This document shows, one piece after another, positions 61,261 to 64,000 of a stretch of DNA of 64,000 bases. The stretch covers positions 463,742,744 through 463,806,743 of the forward strand of contig CM042697.1 of the NCBI GenBank assembly GCA_023614405.1. Direction: 5' to 3'. The DNA comes from Avena insularis (Eukaryota > Streptophyta > Magnoliopsida > Poales > Poaceae). The stretch's first letter is position 1. Each line of letters opens with the position of its first letter. A model generated the notes under the pieces. The model worked only from the letters and a program-made list of their open reading frames with translations, made no database searches and had not been told where the DNA came from. A program made the position numbers and the translations under genes.

Positions 61261-64000
61261 TGTTAGATCCCTCCTTTGTAAAGGAAAAAGGATCCCTGTG
61301 ATTGCAATGCTAGTCCCTGGATCAATGCTAGCATCCATAGTTTAAGATGAAGTACACAGATACAAAGGTCATTTATTACATCCATTCCAGAGATAAAACA
61401 TAGTCTTTTACAACTCAGGGCCATAGGCCTAATAGAAGAGTTTTGAAATAAGTAAATAAACATAAGTCTTCATCTTCATGTGCCACAGGCAAGCATGTTG
61501 AGTGTAGACTCATGACACCTAATCATCATCTGAATAACCTGCAACATCACAAGTTACATCCACAGAGGGTCAATACTTTGGAATAGTATTGGCAAGTGAT
61601 ACCTTAGTATAATTTAAGTGGACTAGATACTATATGCAAATTTGGCTAAATGTAGCTTGGCTTGCTTTGCTTCAAAATAGGTTTTTCCTATTAGTTGAAA
61701 TCACCAAGTTTTTCTTTGTCAAAACTTTTCCCCAAGTAACCATCAATAGACATTGAGGTCCTTCACCCTTGTTCACCCACAAGTTTTACTTAGAAGTTGG
61801 AGTGATGAGATTCTTGATAGCTTCCATGTCTTGATGCTCAAGTTGTCCATTGCCATGGACTTGGCTAAGTACTTAGATTTTCCATCTGCAGAGGTTGTGC
61901 ACTTTCCCCACCAGACTTGGTTTCCCAAGACATGACCTTTCAGAAGCCTTCCCTTAGTCAAATGGACGCGTTCCAACCTATCAATCCCACTACCACCAAC
62001 TGTCCAAAAGACTAAGTTCTAGCAACCTATATGATCAAGGCAGAGCCCATATTGCCAAGTGGCTGCACTATAAGCTTCTCAACACTTGGCCTCCAAAATC
62101 CCTTTGTGCTTGGGTGGCATACCACAAGTGAGATACACAAGCCATATCCATGGCCTTGTGTAACCACTCAACCAAAAACCACCAATTCAAGTCCCATTCC
62201 ACCCAGGGGATTCATTGACTTAGTTGTTTTATTAAGAAAACATAAGTCTCATGACTTAGAAATATTTTCAATATAGCATGTATATACTTTACCAACCCTT
62301 GTTTGCTACTAGCTAGGCTAAGCATGGCAAGTAACTTAACTTAGGAAAATTCCGAGCAATACTACTACTACTACTACTTAGGATTTTCCCCATACATTTG
62401 GCAAAAGTAGCATGCAAGACTTAGCAAAATATATCTAATGCTAGTTCAAAATATAGGAATGAAAATAATCATGAAGTACCACTTGCCTTGGTAATGGGGA
62501 GAGTAGCACTCTTCACAATCACAGTCACTAGCAAAATCTACACAAAAATTTGTAGCACAAAGTTACACACAATTCATATACAAACAAAAATATGAATGCA
62601 TGCATGCAAGAAAATGCTAAGTGATGATTTTTGAAAACTTCACCAAGCAAGTGCATGATACAGAAACATAACCAAGTCAAAAACTTGCTAACTAAACTTA
62701 TTTAGCACTACAGCAATTTACTAAACAAAATCTATACACAAAATGGTCCTAAACAAGTTTCTTCATAAAAAGTCATTTTAACAGAAACTTTTTGTTAAAC
62801 ACATTGCAGATTCAGAAAGGGCTTGACTCACTGATTCCAACGGTATAAAGTTTGCAAAAAACCAACGTAGGAATCAAAAGTTATAGCCATTTGAAATTTG
62901 GTTCTAAATCTGATTTGAATTCTGTTTTTAAATCTAACCCTAGCCATGCGTCGTGTTTCTATTGGCGCGTACCATTTCGTTCCGGATCACCCTCCCGCGC
63001 CGTTGGATCTATCTAACGCTGCATGGTTCAGATCTATCCATACCTCTTCGTTAAGTGAACTGTTTCTACACGCTAGATCTAAATCTGACGGCTGAGAATC
63101 AACTAACCAAACTCGAGCGGGGCTAGCGGCGGCGTCTGGCGGCGGCACGTCTGACAGCGGCGGTGCTGGCGCTCTAGGTCACCCGGGGACGAAAGGAGGC
63201 GCTTACCAGAACCGCAGGAGGCTGCTGATGCTCAAGGTGGCGATGGTTCGTCGAGGGGCGCGCGGACACAGTCTCAGGGGATCGTCGGAGTTGCGGGCGG
63301 CGTCAGTAGCTTGTAGTCGTGGTTGTTGCCGAGGCTTGGCGTTGCCCTAGCACGAAACAGAGGCATCAGGAGTTGCGCAAGACGCAGGCGAACAAACTCG
63401 CGTGAAGGAGGGGGCAAGGGGCGCTCGGATTTTACCTTAATTGGTCGCCGGAGTCAAGCAGCGGCGCAGGTGGTTGCGGTCGTGAACAGAGACGACGACC
63501 TGGGTCACGTGCAGGCAAAGGAAAGGTGTCAGCAGGTGCGCAAGATCATGCTGAGCATCCTCGTTTGAACCAGAGAGAGTGGGGCGGTCCAGGCTCACCG
63601 TAATCGGTCGCCGGAGTCGTCGGTACTGCGGGGCTTCGAGAGCAATTGCGCGCAGCCTGGTGGTGGAGTGAGCGAGGAGAGTGGGGGAAAATGCTCGCGG
63701 GGCAGAGAGGATTAAATAGGTCCAGGTGCGATTACCGGCCTTGACAGCAGCGGCAACGTGGTCGTGAGCGCGGTTTGGGGAAGACGAGGGCGACGTGGAC
63801 GGGACCCGCTTGTCGTCAAATAAGCGAGAGGGGTGGGGTCCGGCCGCTGCCGCCGAGTGGGTGTGCTCGTGCGTGCGAGAGGAAAAGAATGGCCCGGGTG
63901 GGCTAGTTGGGCCTGTTCTGATGCTGGGCTAGATTGATGGCGCTAGGCCCTTTTCATTTGTTTGCTCTTTTTCTTTTTCTGATTTGATTTTCAGAATAGG
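61261..64000 (-). mobile_element. Gypsy-D: LTR of a Gypsy-B-related element, truncated by the window end
   Basis: Reverse complement of the Gypsy-B LTR, starting at its terminal TGTTAGATCCCTCC (61261) and continuing to about its first 450 bp by the end of the window. More diverged than the two Gypsy-B LTRs from each other. It carries minus-strand AATAAA (61377-61372), acceptor GTTGCAG (61540), donors at 63206, 63435 and 63598, acceptors at 63348 and 63501, and TATA-like CCTATTTAAT (63720-63711). Inserted in the Athila-A 3' region. Which LTR of the element this is cannot be told. Confidence 0.9.

Larger units (their letters stand above)
31740..64000 (+). mobile_element. Athila-A: non-autonomous Athila-like gypsy element, interrupted three times
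   Basis: Visible parts: 5' LTR 31740-33099, tRNA-Asp type primer site, gag-protease in two pieces (33188-34454 and 47228-48641), an Athila ORF1-like gene (49489-50522 continued at 60203-60284), the polypurine tract near 60315 and 3' noncoding sequence to 61260. No reverse transcriptase, RNase H or integrase lies between protease and ORF1. Gypsy-B, Gypsy-C and Gypsy-D are inserted in it. Its 3' LTR lies beyond the window. Confidence 0.85.

Overview
The window is plant nuclear repeat DNA, almost certainly from a grass (Poaceae). The families are those typical of large grass genomes, possibly Triticeae: a CACTA DNA transposon with CCCGGTTGG-type subterminal repeats, a non-LTR LINE, a hairpin-ended Helitron, Athila-like Ty3/gypsy elements and long-LTR chromoviruses. 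I found no host protein gene, rRNA, tRNA or CRISPR array. Every coding sequence belongs to a transposable element.

Layout, left to right. 1-9084: a CACTA element on the minus strand. It holds the start of a second CACTA gene (330 leftward), two tandem arrays (1971-2783 and 2855-4425), a decayed TNP2-type transposase (5180-8507) and the terminal CACTAGTAGAAAA at 9084. 9085-29337: one LINE (minus strand) split by two later insertions, a 2.25 kb Helitron (9163-11409) and a 14 kb chromovirus, Gypsy-A (11701-25689, target duplication GATCC). 29338-31739: the 3' LTR and part of the interior of an older minus-strand LTR element (LTR-X). From 31740 to beyond the window end: an Athila-like element (Athila-A) with gag, protease and an Athila ORF1-type gene but no reverse transcriptase or integrase. 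It is interrupted by Gypsy-B (34455-47227, duplication GGTAC), Gypsy-C (50523-60202, duplication GTCTT) and the start of Gypsy-D (61261 to the window end). Joining the sequence across each target duplication restores the interrupted LINE or Athila reading frame or its expected continuation, so the nesting order is well supported: LINE first, then Helitron, Gypsy-A and LTR-X in it, then Athila-A in LTR-X, then Gypsy-B, C and D in Athila-A.

The most interesting signal is in the chromoviruses. Gypsy-A and Gypsy-B carry an extra reading frame between the primer binding site and gag. It encodes a conserved N-terminal block, a long coiled coil and an acidic tail, and the two copies are clearly related. 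Gypsy-B carries a further small frame before it. All six supported start codons in Gypsy-A, B and C (both extra-frame types and gag) are immediately preceded by AG with an intron-acceptor-like tract upstream. The LTR leaders of Gypsy-B and the diverged Gypsy-D share three splice-donor-like and three acceptor-like sites at equivalent places. I infer that these elements may make each protein from a separately spliced mRNA, using a leader encoded in the LTR, while unspliced RNA serves as genome. This is inference and needs RNA evidence.

Gypsy-B is nearly intact (one CGA-to-TGA stop and one late frameshift in pol, plus a scrambled patch in gag). Gypsy-C is a gag-only derivative whose intact gag is closely related to Gypsy-B's. 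Gypsy-A is decayed: several stops, a frameshift and a catalytic Asp-to-Asn change in reverse transcriptase.
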